Assembly (NCBI GenBank): GCA_013399695.1
Contig: VXAU01001826.1
Coordinates: forward strand, 518,185 to 582,184
DNA: 64,000 nucleotides
Direction: 5' to 3'
Origin: Formicarius rufipectus
Taxonomy: Eukaryota > Chordata > Aves > Passeriformes > Formicariidae
The notes below the pieces were generated by a model, which saw only the letters and a program-made list of their open reading frames with translations, did not search any database and was not told where the DNA came from. Of this stretch, positions 11,901-25,353 are shown one piece after another. Each line of letters begins with the position of its first letter. Position 1 is the stretch's first letter. The position numbers were made by a program, and so were the translations under genes.

Positions 11901-13984
11901 GCTATCCGCGCTTCTCATGTGAGGGCATTTTGTTTCAGTTACACCTCTTGGTGCTTCCTCTAGAAAATTATTATAGATGCTACAAGCTGTGTGGAGAAAG
12001 TAGTGCTGATAGTGGGCTGTGGGTAATTAATGTTATGTCAGCCATCGTGCTTGTGTGAATCCTGCTTCAGGATCAGTGTGTGATGTCAGTGTGAATCTGG
12101 GTGAGATGCTCAGTCTGGGAGGCAGAAGTGGCAGGCTTATGGGCATAAAATGTAATTTAATGCTTTGTCTTCCAGTTTGGTTTTCAGAGCTCTGCAGTAA
12201 ATTCTACTATTTGAATGCACTCCACCTGGTTTTGTCTTTCTTTGATGTCCTACTGTGCTCAGCAGGAGTATGTTAGGATGGAGAGCTTTGGATAGTTGAG
12301 CTTTCAACCTGATGCTCTGTTACATCCTTCCAACACAGTGCTACAAGAGAAAAAGGAAAGTAATTGTTTATGAAGGAGGTCTTAGTAGGAGGTAGGCTTC
12401 CTGCAGGAGACAGGGACCCCATTTCCTTGAAGAAACCAAGCCTGCCTTGTCCTGTATCCTACATTCTCTGTATACAAAATTACTGTAAGCTTCCACAAGC
12501 CCTGCATCTGAGGATGTGATCAGTCTCATTTGTTCTTGTGCACTCAGTTTCCTGAGGTTTAGGTTTTTTACAGCTGTTGCACTCTGAATTTTAGATTCAG
12601 CATGAACTTTAGAAGCTTTAGGCTTTCAGAAAGCAATGAGATACCTGATGACTTCTGAGGGCTCTAGGGCTGCTCTTAAATCTTAACTTCACTGCCTCTA
12701 AATGATTAGATGAATTTACCTGGAAACAGATAAATCATCAGTATCTCCATGCACGGTACAAGACATGACCCTTCTGCTTTACCTGTTCTGAGAGTTACTG
12801 CCTCCCCTCAGGTTAGGCGATGTGGTTTCATACCAGTTAGTCTGTGATGTGACGCTGTAATACAATGTTCTACATTGTATAGATACATAAAATACACGTT
12901 ATGCATAGACATACAGCTGCAGTTAAGACCGTGGTTACTCAAAGACGCACTGAAGTCAAATGGAGCAGTTTTTTTCTGCCTTCTCTAATGTGGTTTCAGA
13001 TTAACCCTTTACGAGTGACAAATGCTCAGTGTGTTCATACAGGCAGGTTCCTTGTGGACTTTCAGGAGACGAGCTCACTGCACCTGCTTTCTGTGAACAC
13101 TGCATTTGGCAGACAGCTTGAGCTGTGTAAGGTTTAAGATAAAGGGTGAAATAAAGTGCAGATCTGTGCATAGGCTGCCAGAAAAAACTATTGCCTTCAG
13201 CTAGCCATGAGTGTTTTCTAAGGCTCCGGGGGGGGTTGAAATGAAGCTGGAATGTTGAGAAACTCATAGAATGTAGGCTTCTGCCTACACTGTCAGTTCA
13301 AGCAGGTGCTGCATTTTGACTTCCAGAAAAATTCACTTGCCCAGACTCTTGACAAGTGTCAAGCTCACTTGGGCTCACCATGTTGCTTACAGGCACTTGT
13401 TGGATCTGTTTTCAAGTACAGATGACAATATTCAAGGAGATGTGGATAAAGATTTTAATTTAAAAATGTCAGGAACTTTTAAGTTCATCCTTAAAAAAAT
13501 TCTGTAAAAATAACAAAATTGCATTTTTTTGACACAAGGATGCACAGACTGAGAAACCTTTGTGTTGTGTTTATAAAAAGAGACTAGAAAGTACCTTTAT
13601 ACTGTGTAACCATCCTCTTTGCATAAGAGCTAGAGTGTGAGTGAGCTGTAACTGTATAGTTTGGCCTTGAAATTGGAAATATAGCAAACATTTGTTTTTT
13701 TCTTGCTCAAAGACTTGTCCAGGCAGCACAGAAAAAACCCTGAGGTTCTTATAGGGAAATGCAGTGCTGTTCTCTGAATATTATATCTTATTGTATACTT
13801 ATGACAATTTTAGCTATGTTTAGATCTGTTCAGATCCATGTGGAGACCTCCAATACCAAAGCTGTGTGACTTAAGAAATTCAGATCCATCTCCTTACTAG
13901 CAACAAAGTGTGGCGAGGTTTGAGCTCGGATCTGTGTTTCTTCCAGTATTCAGTGAAAATTTGGGCCTTGCTTTTGCCAGGTAC
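5939..13984. other. Unique non-coding DNA with weak exon-like segments near 10.2-11.6 kb
   Basis: This is largely AT-leaning unique sequence. Open frames are short and unrecognised. Three segments are open and bounded by splice-like signals: 10321-10431 on the + strand, 10251-10493 on the - strand and 11450-11589 on the - strand. Two of them overlap on opposite strands, so at least one is chance, and none is called as a gene. A G8 run lies at 13228-13235. No repeat family was recognised. Confidence 0.55.
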
Positions 13985-14520
13985 TCAGATCTCAGTTACT
14001 GAAGACCATACCTGGGTGATACCACCAGCCCTGGGCACACAGTGCCATGCACACACCATGCCTGCCACATGCCTCCAGGGCCTGCCCTGCCGCCCAGCTC
14101 GGTCCTTCAGCATGGGGAATCCCTGTGCCAAAGCGCATGTGCCAGATTGATTTCCAGTGGACTTCTCCACTGTAATGTCCCACCACCCCCGTGTCTGGGA
14201 GGGAGGTGCTCGGGGAATGCCAGCTGCCTGGGGCAAATGAGAAGAGGCCAATATGAGCAGCCTTTGGGAATATTTGTTAAACCTTAGCTTGTGTATATCC
14301 TCACCAGGCACAAGCCTGCTTCATTAAGAGAAACACACTCCCCAGGTCTTGTCTTTATATCCTGCAGAGGCACTGGTGGTCTGAAGTCACAACAGCCCCC
14401 AATCCACAGAGCACCCTGGTATGGAAGGCACAGAGCCTGCAGCTTACAGTGCTTACTGCTCTGTGACTTCCTGGCAGGGGCCATTGCAGTTTTCTGTGAA
14501 TCATTTGTCCTCTTCTCCCC
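13985..14520. other. GC-richer patch, probably non-coding
   Basis: Base composition rises in G+C compared with the flanks, with C-rich and G-rich words such as CCACCACCCCCGTGTCTGGG. Open frames of 60 to 108 codons occur on both strands and in several phases at once. That is expected when stop codons thin out with composition, and does not indicate one selected frame. CpG dinucleotides remain scarce, so it does not look like a CpG-island promoter. No protein family or repeat was recognised. Confidence 0.5.
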
Positions 14521-17500
14521 TGCAAAAAAAGAATGCCATTTAATAGACTCTGCAGGATATTTTGACATCCTTTAATGTAAGACAATCTACAGAAATAGAA
14601 AATCTGTTTACATTGAGCAAATGTTGATGCAAATGTTGCTGATGCAAAAACACAGGACTGGAAATATGATAGAATAAATCTCCTGAGATCACCTAATTCA
14701 AAGATTAGTTTTGTGTTGAGCAGTATCTATATTGTGAAAGACTTGTTGTTCGGCGTTGTTTCTTAACCAGTCTCTCCAAGATGTGGATCTAATCTCACAT
14801 TAAGAGCGTAAGGTTAAATAATTCTTTCCACCTGCTCTTGCAGTTCAAAAGAGGATGCTTCACAGTTGCTGTTTTATCTGGTTTCAAGGTCTGCCACAAT
14901 GCAGAGTTATTTTTTTTCCTACCTCTGCTGAGGAGTCGTGAATGTTTTCTTAGCTATTGTTGCTTCATTTGAACAAAATAACAATGAAACCTTCAGGTCC
15001 CACATTCCTTTCTGCAAAAATGTTTGAAGTCCTCTAAGTTATTAAATAAATCAGCACCTAGCAACAAATTGCTCGGGATATGTATGGATGCAGTGTGATT
15101 CAGTAATAAACAACTTGGCAATATGCACCGTGCCAAATGTTTTTTCCTGTGCTACAGGACAGCAAGGCCAGCTCAGGATCTAAGCTTTTGGATTGCCTGA
15201 GTTACAGGTGGGCAACAATTTTTATCTTCTATAGTTAGCAATGTTTCTGTGTGATCTGGAAAGAGGAGGATTCTGCTGAATCCAATTCCTATTGTGTGGT
15301 CATATTGGCAAGTCATAAGTAGAACGTTATGTTGTGATGGTGCAGTGCCCATTTGGGTGCTGCTAGTTACCCAGCAGCTGGCTTGAAGGGCAGGGGTTGA
15401 TCCATCTCCTTTCTTACCACTGATAATCAAGCATTTAAGGTCTTCAGAAGGTAAAGAACTAGAAAAGGGCTAAAAAGCGTGGAGGATTCCTCCCTTCCCC
15501 CCAGTTTGCCATTTGGCTGAAGAATCTTACTATGCACAGCAGCAGTGACTGGTCAGTCTGCGAAAAAGGGATTGCTGGGCTTGATTCAGGAGGTGGATCT
15601 GGTAGTTTGGAGAGCCACAAGCTGAGCTTGGCCTTACTCCAAACTTCCTATGTGACCCCAGGGCACTCATGGAGTTTCACAGCCCCTCTTCCTCGACAGC
15701 AAGAGAAAGAACAAAAACCACTGTCCTTGGAGGAAGGTTGGGAGGCTGCCCTCATTAGTGTTGGGAAAGCCCTATGAAATGCAAGTCAGGATATCATTTG
15801 TTTTCTTACACATTTGAATAACTCACATCAAGAACCTCCTTTTGAAGAGGACAGCAGTTTATTTAAAGATGTGGTTCATAGTCATTTTCTTAGCATGGTT
15901 TTAAAAGGACTCACTTGTTCCTGTTGCGATATTTTTAAGAGTGATTTGGTGAACAAGAAAGAGGAAGCTCTGAAAGTGGCTGTATAAAAACTGCCATCAA
16001 AGACACAAAATACTTTGAAAAACACACAGACTGTGCTACTCTTTGTTAGTATCTTGTGCTCCAATAAACTTTGGATTTGCTACAACTATGGCAAGTAAAA
16101 ACCACAATACATCTGTGTCTCTAACATGACATTTCTTTCCCAAATGGTGTCTGAGAGGAGCTGAAGCATTTTATTACTCTGTACTAAATTACTTAAATGG
16201 TCCCTTTTTAATAACAAAGGTGTTAGCTTCCAGTTGTATGTTTGTCATGTTAAATGATCTAGAAGCAAGAGCTCAAACCCTTGAAGATACAGCCCAGTAT
16301 TCAACACAAAAAAATAAGAAAATAGAGTTGTAGTATGTACCTCAGCATGGTTATTTTTACACCAGATGAACTATTATTTCCGTTTTCAAGTGCAAGACTA
16401 GTTCTACAAAATATGCAACATTATCAGTCTGCACAATGGGGCCAAATACAGACATAAGGATGGGGAAGAGAGAGGAGAAGGAGGATGTTGTGGTGGACTA
16501 GCATTCTTCCTTGTAACATACATCAGCTCAAGCGCTGGTGCTGCCTGTAGTCATCTGCTGCTACTTTACCTTAGTTTAATTCCTTCATGGAATAAAAAAT
16601 AAGGTGAATCAAGTATTTAAAAATATAAAGTGGGACAGGTTTCTTCCCAGGACAAAAATCAGACTTTATGGCACTATCGCATTCCATATGAATGTGACAT
16701 TAGTCAGATTTTTTGGTCTGAAAAGCTAAAATATAATGGCTTTTTTATTCACCTTATTTTGTTTTATTTTAATGAAACTTAATAGTTTTAAACAGCAGTG
16801 AATGATTTGGTGGAAGTTGAAAATACTTTGAATTTTTTATTTTGCTAGAAATTTAGAAAATGCTTGTTTTCACTTTCTAACAGACCCGAATCATCTTCTT
16901 GGCAGGTAGGAGAAAAGAACAATATCAATCAATTGTTCACTTACTGATGCTATCAAATGCTGTGGAAGTGATAATTCTTTTTATTGTTTCGCTCCAACAG
17001 CAAAAGGTGGCACAGGGACATATTTTAGAGAATTCTGTGACAGGTGAAGACTCTGAGTTTTTCAGGATCAGTGGCTAGAGCTGGGTGTTTAGGCAGTCAC
17101 CCTTGGATTTCTGAAGAACCTTTGCTTGACATCATTAAGCAGAAACTATCTAAAAATCGAGATGTACCATGGCCATGAGATAACTGTGTTAGCTGCATCA
17201 CTTTGTTTTCAGCTCTTTGCGTTGTGTCAGCGGTTTCATTTCCTTTTGGTGAGCGTTTTGCTCAGAAGCAACTATCTTTGTCTTGCAAGTTAAGCAATTA
17301 AACCTATTTTTAAATGAACATCCAAAATGACATTTCATCTTCAAAGGTAGAGCTTTTCTCTCCCATCAGTGCTTTAACCACAGGTCTGAGAGTTTTGAGC
17401 AGCTCCTCTCTTTCCTACAGAAATCAAGGGAATAAGGTTTCTTTAGCAAAATTTCATATCAAAATGTTCCACACAGTCTGGCGTTATTACCATTGTGTGT

Positions 17501-20500
17501 GCACAAATATGAGAATTCATGAATAGTTTCTGTGATACTCTAGAACTTAGTGCAGCCAAACATGCTGTAGTGGAAACGCCATAGTAGCAGAGGGGAAGGA
17601 AAGAGTGTTGCCTTACTGGGTGTGCAACACATGCAGACAAGCCCTTAGCTGCATTTCTCTTGTAGTGTATGTATCTCCTGAGTGTTGAGAGCCACACATT
17701 TTCAGTCTTCAATTCTAATTCAGGTGAAGGAAAGAAAAGAAAGGGATGAACACCACTGTCAACTCTCTCAACAATAGACTGTATGGCATAAGGTAACATT
17801 TTCTTCTTGCTGACAAACAGAAAATAAAAGATATTGATAAGGGTATGAATAGGTTGTATTGTCTACTTAAAAAAATTCTTAGTTCTGCATTTAAGATTAA
17901 GCTAAAATAAATTAGTTCACTGTAGCCTTTCTTTTTTTCTAAACTTTTTCAAACCCCTTACTTATGAACTGTATTGTTCTGTTTTCCAGAAAATAGAGCT
18001 TGCAAATCATTAGTGCTAAGACGTATTTCCTGACATCTTACTGCCTTGTCTTCCATTTTCTTATATAATGTCTGAAATCCTATCCTGATGCACAGGAGCA
18101 AGGTTGTTTGATTTAAATTTCATGTTCTTGAACTAATTAACTTGCCCTCTTGCAAATCTCTCTTGTGGTAATTGGTCCCAGGTTCTTGGTATAAGCTATA
18201 CAAGTACCTCAGGAAATACTAAGAAAAGCCCAACCTGTAACTTGGAGAGAACCATTGTGAAAGACTGACCATGACACAGGGCAGTGCCAGTTACAGAGAA
18301 GTTTCTGATTCAATGGAGATAAAATTATGTGACTATATACTTTTAAGCCACTTTTATCCTGTGTTATGTAGGTAAAAATACAGCTCTTAAAAATGTCTAT
18401 TTTAAGCTGAACCCATAAAACTTGTTTGTGTGTACCAACTCCAAGAAGTGTGCAGAGGATGTTCTGAACAGACAGATACATCAAGAGATTGAAGTCATCC
18501 AAAGAATCGTATATTTTATTCCTTTACATCCTATAGGTTAGGGTTTTTTTCACATCTATGTGTAGTGAGTGACAGTGTTATGTACTGAAATTACCCAGAG
18601 CAACACAAAGTGCCAATTTGGAGAAAGTCAAAGAGTCCTTAGGCTGACTTAAACCTGCTGATTGTATAGATGCATTATACTGCTTGTTATGGAATATTGT
18701 TCCTATTCTTAGACAAACATGTATTGCTCTAGACAAACCAGAACCCATCTCATGATATGTGCTTTTAAGTACATTTGTAGCATCAGGGCTGAAAGAAGGA
18801 AAGTACTTTTTTTCAATGCATCCAAGTAGAATTGTCATGTCCTACAGGACTCCAAGGCTGTACCAGTCAATAGCCGGCACCCTCACCGCCTTTCTTCTCC
18901 ACTGCAACAACAAATACAGCAACACTTCTATGCATGCCAGATAACCTTGCTGTGAATTAAGTGGAAGGAGTAAAGGGTGCTCACTGTCATCACTCTAAAC
19001 TGCAACAAGGTGGCAGCGTGCCTCAGGACATCGCTGATGCATCTGCAGCTGGCTGGCCATTAGCTGTTCCCTTCTCTGGGACACCTCTGGGGATATGTGT
19101 AGTCTGCATTTGCTGCTAAAATTGCACCCCTAGGCATGCAGGAGCCATGAGAAGAGACGATGTTATCTATCTGTGGCAGAATAATGGTCATACCAGGACA
19201 CACCATAGGTCTCCCATAACAATCAGTATCATGCTCTAAAATACGAATTTAAGCATCAGGCTGCATGCCTATGTATACACAGATACAGTTACAGGTACAT
19301 ATGGAAGGATCACTGCTACTGTAGCACACTTTCAGTCATCAGGATTGTTTGAAGAGCGTCCTGAGCCGAAGCTTGTGTCCAAGCTGCTATTCTTACTTGC
19401 TGCTGATTGTCACAGCCTCCATGAGGTTTCCACATTTTAGGTCGTTTATACTTTTGTCCTCCAGACCATCCCTGTGAACAACTACAACAGTCAAAGTGTG
19501 CTATGCAACAGGGGTGGAGGCAGCTGGGGATAGCTGTTACAGGCAACAGATTAAAGTGAATGGTGGGGTAAAATTAGTTTTCTTGGGTCCTGAAGCTGTT
19601 GTTCTGCCTGCACTTAAATTAGGCTGTCAGAAATCCTAATGCTGCATGTTCTCTGGCTGCTGGAAAGAACAGGTTTAAATGCCATTGAAGGGTTCTCAAC
19701 CCTCTGCAGAGCATCTCAGTGTCATGTCATATTTATTCCTCCTGTCCGTTGCTCACTTTTCCCACTTGCTTATATATGTTCACAGAGGAGCTCTTTCCAT
19801 ATCCTCAGCTGAAGTCCTGCATGTGGCTCTGCCCATACCAACAAGGACTCACTGAGCATGGGGACTTCTGCTTCTCTGAGGGAAGATCTCAGAGGAGGAA
19901 TGAGCACGTTTGTATCTGTGTGTATGCAGACCATGCACAGTGCCCAGTACTCCATGGGAAAGGAGAGGAGGAGATTGTTATGTTGCTTTCTCAACAGCAT
20001 GTGTTGTCTCACATGCATGTGGCTCTAGCACCCCAGCTGCCTCAAGATACAGCCACCAATGTAGCACAACAGTGCTCAAGGGCTGCTTTGGTCTCATAGT
20101 GGGCACAGATTACCGGGCTGAGATATGCCCTAGTCCCCCAAGAAAAAGGGACTCTGGTCACAGCCTCGAGAAGAGCATCTTCATGCTTCATTCATTACTT
20201 CCTTGCTCCCTCTGGTTCTCTTCCCTGGCTCCTGAAAACTCATTTTTTTTCAGTCTGGTCCCTGGGCATCTGCTCAGTTCTTCACATGGAGTTGCACTTC
20301 ACAATGCTGACTCAGGTGAGAAGCTTAGAGCTGGCTCTTTGCTACAGCGTAGTACCTATTATGACAGGTGAAGGTCTAGAAAGCTTCCCGACGTTGACAC
20401 CAAGGTGTGTAAGCACTAAACAGCTGAAAAGTACAGAAATATCAGCACCCTTCCTGAAGACGTCTTCACTTTCAGAGACTAAAGTATTTGGTTGTTTTTT

Positions 20501-22520
20501 GTACCCTTTTTGTACTTGGCTGCATGTATGCCCAGAGGTGTAGCTTTTGAGAAGATTAGAAAAAAGTAGTAGTTTGAAAATAAGATAACAAAGGGAAAAT
20601 AGGCATGATTTTAAGAATTGTAAACTGGAGTGCAAACATCCATATCAGTTTGTGGAAATTATACAATTTTTATATTAATTTGGAATAACTTTTGGTTGCT
20701 TTTGTTGTTTGTTTTTGTTTGCTGATGTATGAAATTTTTACATTTTATTGTATCTATAGGGCCCTGATTTACAGCTGTGTTGGAAAGTAGTAGTGACTCT
20801 TGGTTAAAGCAAGGTTCATATCTGAGATGTTTTTGCCTTCAAATTTCTTCTCAGAGTCAAAATGTCTACTTTCCACTGGAACTACATTCTTGTATTAATT
20901 TCCAGCCGAATCCTGCCCTTGGAAGGAATTTGGCTATTCCTTTGCAGTCAAAACAAAAATGTATTTCTTCTGTTATTTTTGTTCCTGAGGTTTTTTTTTT
21001 CTTCCCAGAACAGCACATGGACAGACATAAGCATCCTAAAAGTGCTTTTGGAATGAAATAAGCTTAAACCAATGATTCAGTCACACAGGGTTTTTCTGAT
21101 ATTTATAGAGATCTTTCTCCTTAGCAAGGAGTCCTATGGCTTCAGAAGTAATTATTCCAGAATCAGATTCAGGCTGGAATTCATTGCAGGTTCATCATGG
21201 GATTATTGACAGCTGCTTCTGCTGCTTGTAAAGTCTGTCACAGAACTTTGGGATTCAGCTATAAAGGTGAAATTTCCTTTGCTAGAATTATCTGAGGGAG
21301 ACAGCCCTGCCTGGGAGAAAAGTGAGACTGGAGCAACAGGCTGGGTTTGTGTTTATCTGAATTTTTCAGCAGTTTGCTATAAAGAAAAAGGACAGCTAAA
21401 GCTGTCCCTTGCTCCTCTGGGAAGATCAGATGGCAAAAATGTTGTCTAATCTTTCTCAATAGAGATGTTTGGTTTGTGAATGTTGATTCACTATAGCAAG
21501 TTTCTCTGGAATTTTGATTTCAGGTTAGAACAAATTCATATTTGGCCTGCAGGCTAGAAAAAAAAAATTGGCTGTGGTAGATGATAAAACTGCCATTCTT
21601 GGCTGAAATGAGGATCTGTGATCTGTTTAGGAAGATGGAGAAATCAGTCACTAGGTGACAAGTCCTGAGACATGTGTTTGGTAGCCCCAGAATGTATTTC
21701 ACTGTTTTAAACTGCTTGCATAACAGCAGGGAGTTGAATCTATCTCTGAGGTTTAAAGAGATTTCTCAGTGAAAATCCTCTGAGTTCAATTTTCTTCAGA
21801 TATTTATGATCCAGTGAAAATTAAATTTGAGTAGAAGGTTTATGAAGCATGAAAATACAGGCAGATGCACACACTTGGATATGCACATCTGCACATTTTC
21901 CATTAAAATCCTGATTGCCTACATGGGTGAAAAAAAATAATTGGCTCAGAATTGCACAACTGAATTTAGTTACTTGAAGAAATGAGGACAGTGTATGTGG
22001 CTTGTGAAGGGGCCACAAAGCTGACTTCTTTATAAAATCATGGCTTCTTATTTAGTAAAAGATGAAGTGTATAAACTGACTCTCTTGTTTTAATGGTCTT
22101 CTGGGACTGGAAACTGAAGTACTTTGTAGAACCGTAGCTACAACTGCTCCACAGTATGATAGTGGTTCAAAAAGGGCTTCACAAATAATATTTCAAGTCT
22201 TGTCAGAATGCCAACTACTTTGGAGATTGTGTACAGCTGGGAAAGAGGGGGTACACTTTGCTCTGAAGCGACCTGAATAGAGTGGGGCTAATAACATGTA
22301 ATTCTATTTTCAGTAGTAGTTGTGTACTTTTTCCACAGAGAGAAGAGAATTTAACCATTTGTGGCAATATGTCCTTATGGAAATGCATAGGTCTAGCATT
22401 ATGTCTACCTTCTCTCCTTTCCACTTGTAGGATTCTGTGTGGTGGTCATCTGTAATAAAATCTGGGGAAACATTTGCAGTTTTAAAAGATTTGCTTTTGC
22501 CTATTTCTATTAAAAGTGGC
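14521..22520. other. Unique non-coding DNA, no gene seen
   Basis: Open frames reach at most about 153 codons (near 19910-20371), have no recognisable domain, and overlap other chance frames on both strands. A short hairpin lies at 21390-21407 (GGACAGC, TAAA, GCTGTCC). No interspersed repeat was recognised. There is no CpG-rich segment. Confidence 0.6.
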
Positions 22521-22612
22521 TTTGTGTTTTTGTTTTTTGTTTTTTTGTTTTTTTTTTTTTTTTTGTTTTTTTTTTTTTTGGTTTTTTTTTTTGTTTGTTT
22601 TTTTTTGTTTGT
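22521..22612. repeat. Poly-T tract with scattered G
   Basis: About 90 bases of almost pure T broken by single G residues, including T runs longer than ten. It makes a spurious lysine-rich frame on the - strand (22310-22852) and a phenylalanine-rich frame on the + strand. It could be the A-rich tail of a degraded - strand retroposon, but no element body was recognised beside it. Assembly length here may be unreliable. Confidence 0.9.
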
Positions 22613-25225
22613 GAAATACTGTGTGAAAGATGCTGTATGCACAGTACATGGAATGGTAGCAGAAGAAAAACTGTCCTGGAAAAAGAAAAAAAGAGCAGTC
22701 CTGGGTGACATAGAAATGCTAACTTGCAGATAAATTGCTAACACATACTTTGTAGTAGACAAAATTTGTACAGGAGTAATTTCCTGGCATTCAAACATAT
22801 ATCTGAGAACACCTGCTGTTCCAGCTTTATGTTCCAAGTGAATACAATTCAATAAATGTTACATTTTGTACCCAATTTCTGTATACAGACTTCAGTTTCA
22901 ATTTACATAAACCATATGCTCTGGAGTGTTTTACTGCTTCCTCTCTTTATCCTTCTGTATATTTTCATGTACATGGCAACACTTTGAATAGATTTGCTAT
23001 CTCTCTGAGTCATTCTGAATGAGAAGATGTACGCTCCTGATTTATTCTCCCAGTGTTAATTGTTTATCTCTATAAATAAATTCAGGAAGCCTAAACCAGG
23101 ATATTACATTTCATGTTAAAGATTATAACAGTCTAGTGACTCAGCAAACATACAGAGACTGTTTGTTTCATGCTTGGTGGTGCTTGTATTGTCCTGGTGT
23201 TCTAGATTGTCTTTGGTCAACAAATCAAAATATCATAAAAGTTTGTTTAGCCCATGTTGTGCTTCTGAATGCCTTGATCCAGCAATCTGTACAGCATTTT
23301 GCAGACCGGGGCCTGAAGTTAGAGTATGTCTTGATTTACATGCAGTACAGGTGGATAAAAATATTTGAAAGCTGGTACTACTGCATTTTCCCCCTTTCCT
23401 GCTACTTCTGGCTGTTTGTGAACTGTACTTTCCTACTGTTTCAACTAATCCTTAATAATGCGAATATTGTTAGCAGGTTTAATAGCAACCAAATGACATA
23501 TAAGTTTAAAGCTGACTTGTAGTTTCTATATTCACACCATAATTTTGCAATTGTAAAAGGGAGAAGTAAAATATTATTAACTGCAGCTTTGTTGGCTGTG
23601 TGAAAAAGAGAACTTTTGATCATCTTGTGCTTTAAAAGGGCAAATAATTAGATCATGGCTAACCAAGAAAACAAACTATAAGTGATTTCACTAAAATACT
23701 TAATTTACAGTATTAATTTGCAAAAACCCAGGGGATAATGCAGATTGATATGGTGATGGGTGCTTAATTTGATGCTTCGGTTGCATGCAGTGCTCTAATC
23801 CTAATGACTTTCAAATGATGGAAGAAATGAGTTGTGTTCATCTGCCATTGCCTGAGAGTCTTGCTTGCATGTATCAAATGCTGCTGTCAGTTGAGAGGAC
23901 TAATGGAAAATGACAGCACATAATCTAATTCCAGAGAATCTCTGTGCTGCCAGCAGGTTATTGCTGTGTTTCTTTCAACAAATGCAGATTTTGCACTTTT
24001 ATTTTCCCATTTTGTAGTCTTTCAGACTCTCCTTCCTAAACTTGTCTCACTTGCGGCGACACAGACTGCTGCTGCAGAGTAGCAGAATGTCTCTCACAGA
24101 CAGAGCAGATCCAAAAGGGAGGCAGACTCTTTGGTCAATTAGCTAGTACACATGCCACAGGGCTGGATGTCCTTTGATTAATGGGGAGGAGAGCTGGGGA
24201 GAAAAGGGACAAGAAGCCTTGTGGTCTCCCTCTCTCTCCCGTGCCTCATGGAGCAAATATTCAGCCTGTAGCAATAAAACTTCATATGGTTGTGCATTGT
24301 GCTGCAAAAGACAACTGGGAAGGGATTAGTTCTGATTTTGATTTATGAAGTTTACTGATGTTTCCTTTTATTTTTTTTTAATTTCTTGATTCATGTCTCA
24401 TTTGTCCTTAGAATGATCCTGCAAATAGAAAATCAGTAATGAATTAATTAATCATGATCAGAAGTTTACTGCTGACAACTGTGTATTCAGTATGCTGGTT
24501 TGTGATGAAAGTTGAAACCCTTTCCTTTGACCCCCCATGGCAAACCGAAGGAGAGATGGCTGTTTGTCCTCCAGCCCAAGCCGGCTGACAGTAAGTTCTG
24601 GGAGGTAGGGATGCCTTTGTAAGCACAGTCTCAAGGCTAAAGTGGTTCTGCTTCCCTTATCAGGCAGCAGTATCTGAAGCAAACAAAAAAAGGGCTCCTG
24701 AGCCAGGAGATATCTTGTATGACATGTATTCAGAGAGAAATTGCCGTGACCTCTGGGTTACCTTTGCTTACATAAGGCAGGGGAAGGCAGAGCAGGAGGA
24801 GGGAGTTGTTCTGCCAGTCCCAGGGGGCAGCGTGGGCTGGGCATGCTCTGCCTGCCTCCAGTAGTTAAAAAAACCTTTCTGAGGCAGAGCAGGGTGACCA
24901 GAGCTTCCTACTGACATTGAAATGATGTCATATCTGGTCATCATAGCGTTATGCTATCTGGTTGTAGATAAACTTATCTTCAGACATTTCCATAGCGTTC
25001 CCTCAGCCTGAGGGGCTGAGGTTCCTGAACCAACACTCTTAATCATTTTTCTGAAGACAGTATTTCCAAGCATTTAGTGATCTGAAAACATGGGTATCTG
25101 CAGCATCACACAGTAGAAAAATGTCAAAGTTATTTGGTGAATCTCTTCGTTTTTTTTACCCACTAGTAAAATATAACAAACAAGTATGGACCCTGGTGAA
25201 TTTCCAGCTACTTCTAAGACATCTC
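22613..25225. other. Unique non-coding DNA containing a possible regulatory block
   Basis: No coding frame is supportable. The part from about 23690 to 24310 is listed separately as a possible conserved regulatory stretch. Downstream, 24780-24900 is a slightly GC-richer patch with purine-rich words. No repeat family was recognised. Confidence 0.55.
23690..24310. promoter_or_regulatory. Possible conserved non-coding regulatory block (weak)
   Basis: The stretch has low simple-repeat content and a dense mix of homeodomain-like and other binding words: TTAATTT and TAATTT near 23700-23770, GCATGC at 23783-23788, a bicoid-class TAATCC at 23796-23801, CAATTAGC near 24136, and a TCF/LEF-like CTTTGAT at 24172-24178. 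Vertebrate developmental enhancers often look like this, but motif content alone is weak evidence. Conservation across birds and mammals was not tested. Confidence 0.25.
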
Positions 25226-25353
25226 TTGTTTTTGTTTTTTTTTTTTTGTTTGTTTGTTTTAGTTTGTTTGTTTGTTTGTTTTTAATTTAATTTTATTTTT
25301 TATTTTTTTTATTTGGGGGTTTGGTTGGTTGTGGGTTTTTTTGGGTTGGTTGT
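25226..25353. repeat. (TTTG)n and T/G-rich simple repeat
   Basis: The tract contains repeated TTTG units interrupted by T runs and passes into TTTAATTTAATTTTA-type sequence, then TTGGTTGG-type sequence. It is the same class as the tracts at 34897, 54849 and 61663. The - strand reads as CAAA units. Confidence 0.9.

Noticed and set aside
13985..14585. Several frames of 60 to 108 codons on both strands
   Set aside because: Composition-driven absence of stops. No single frame stands out and no family was recognised.
22310..22852. 180-codon - strand frame, lysine-rich
   Set aside because: Its middle is the T tract at 22521-22612 read backwards. The open length comes from low complexity.
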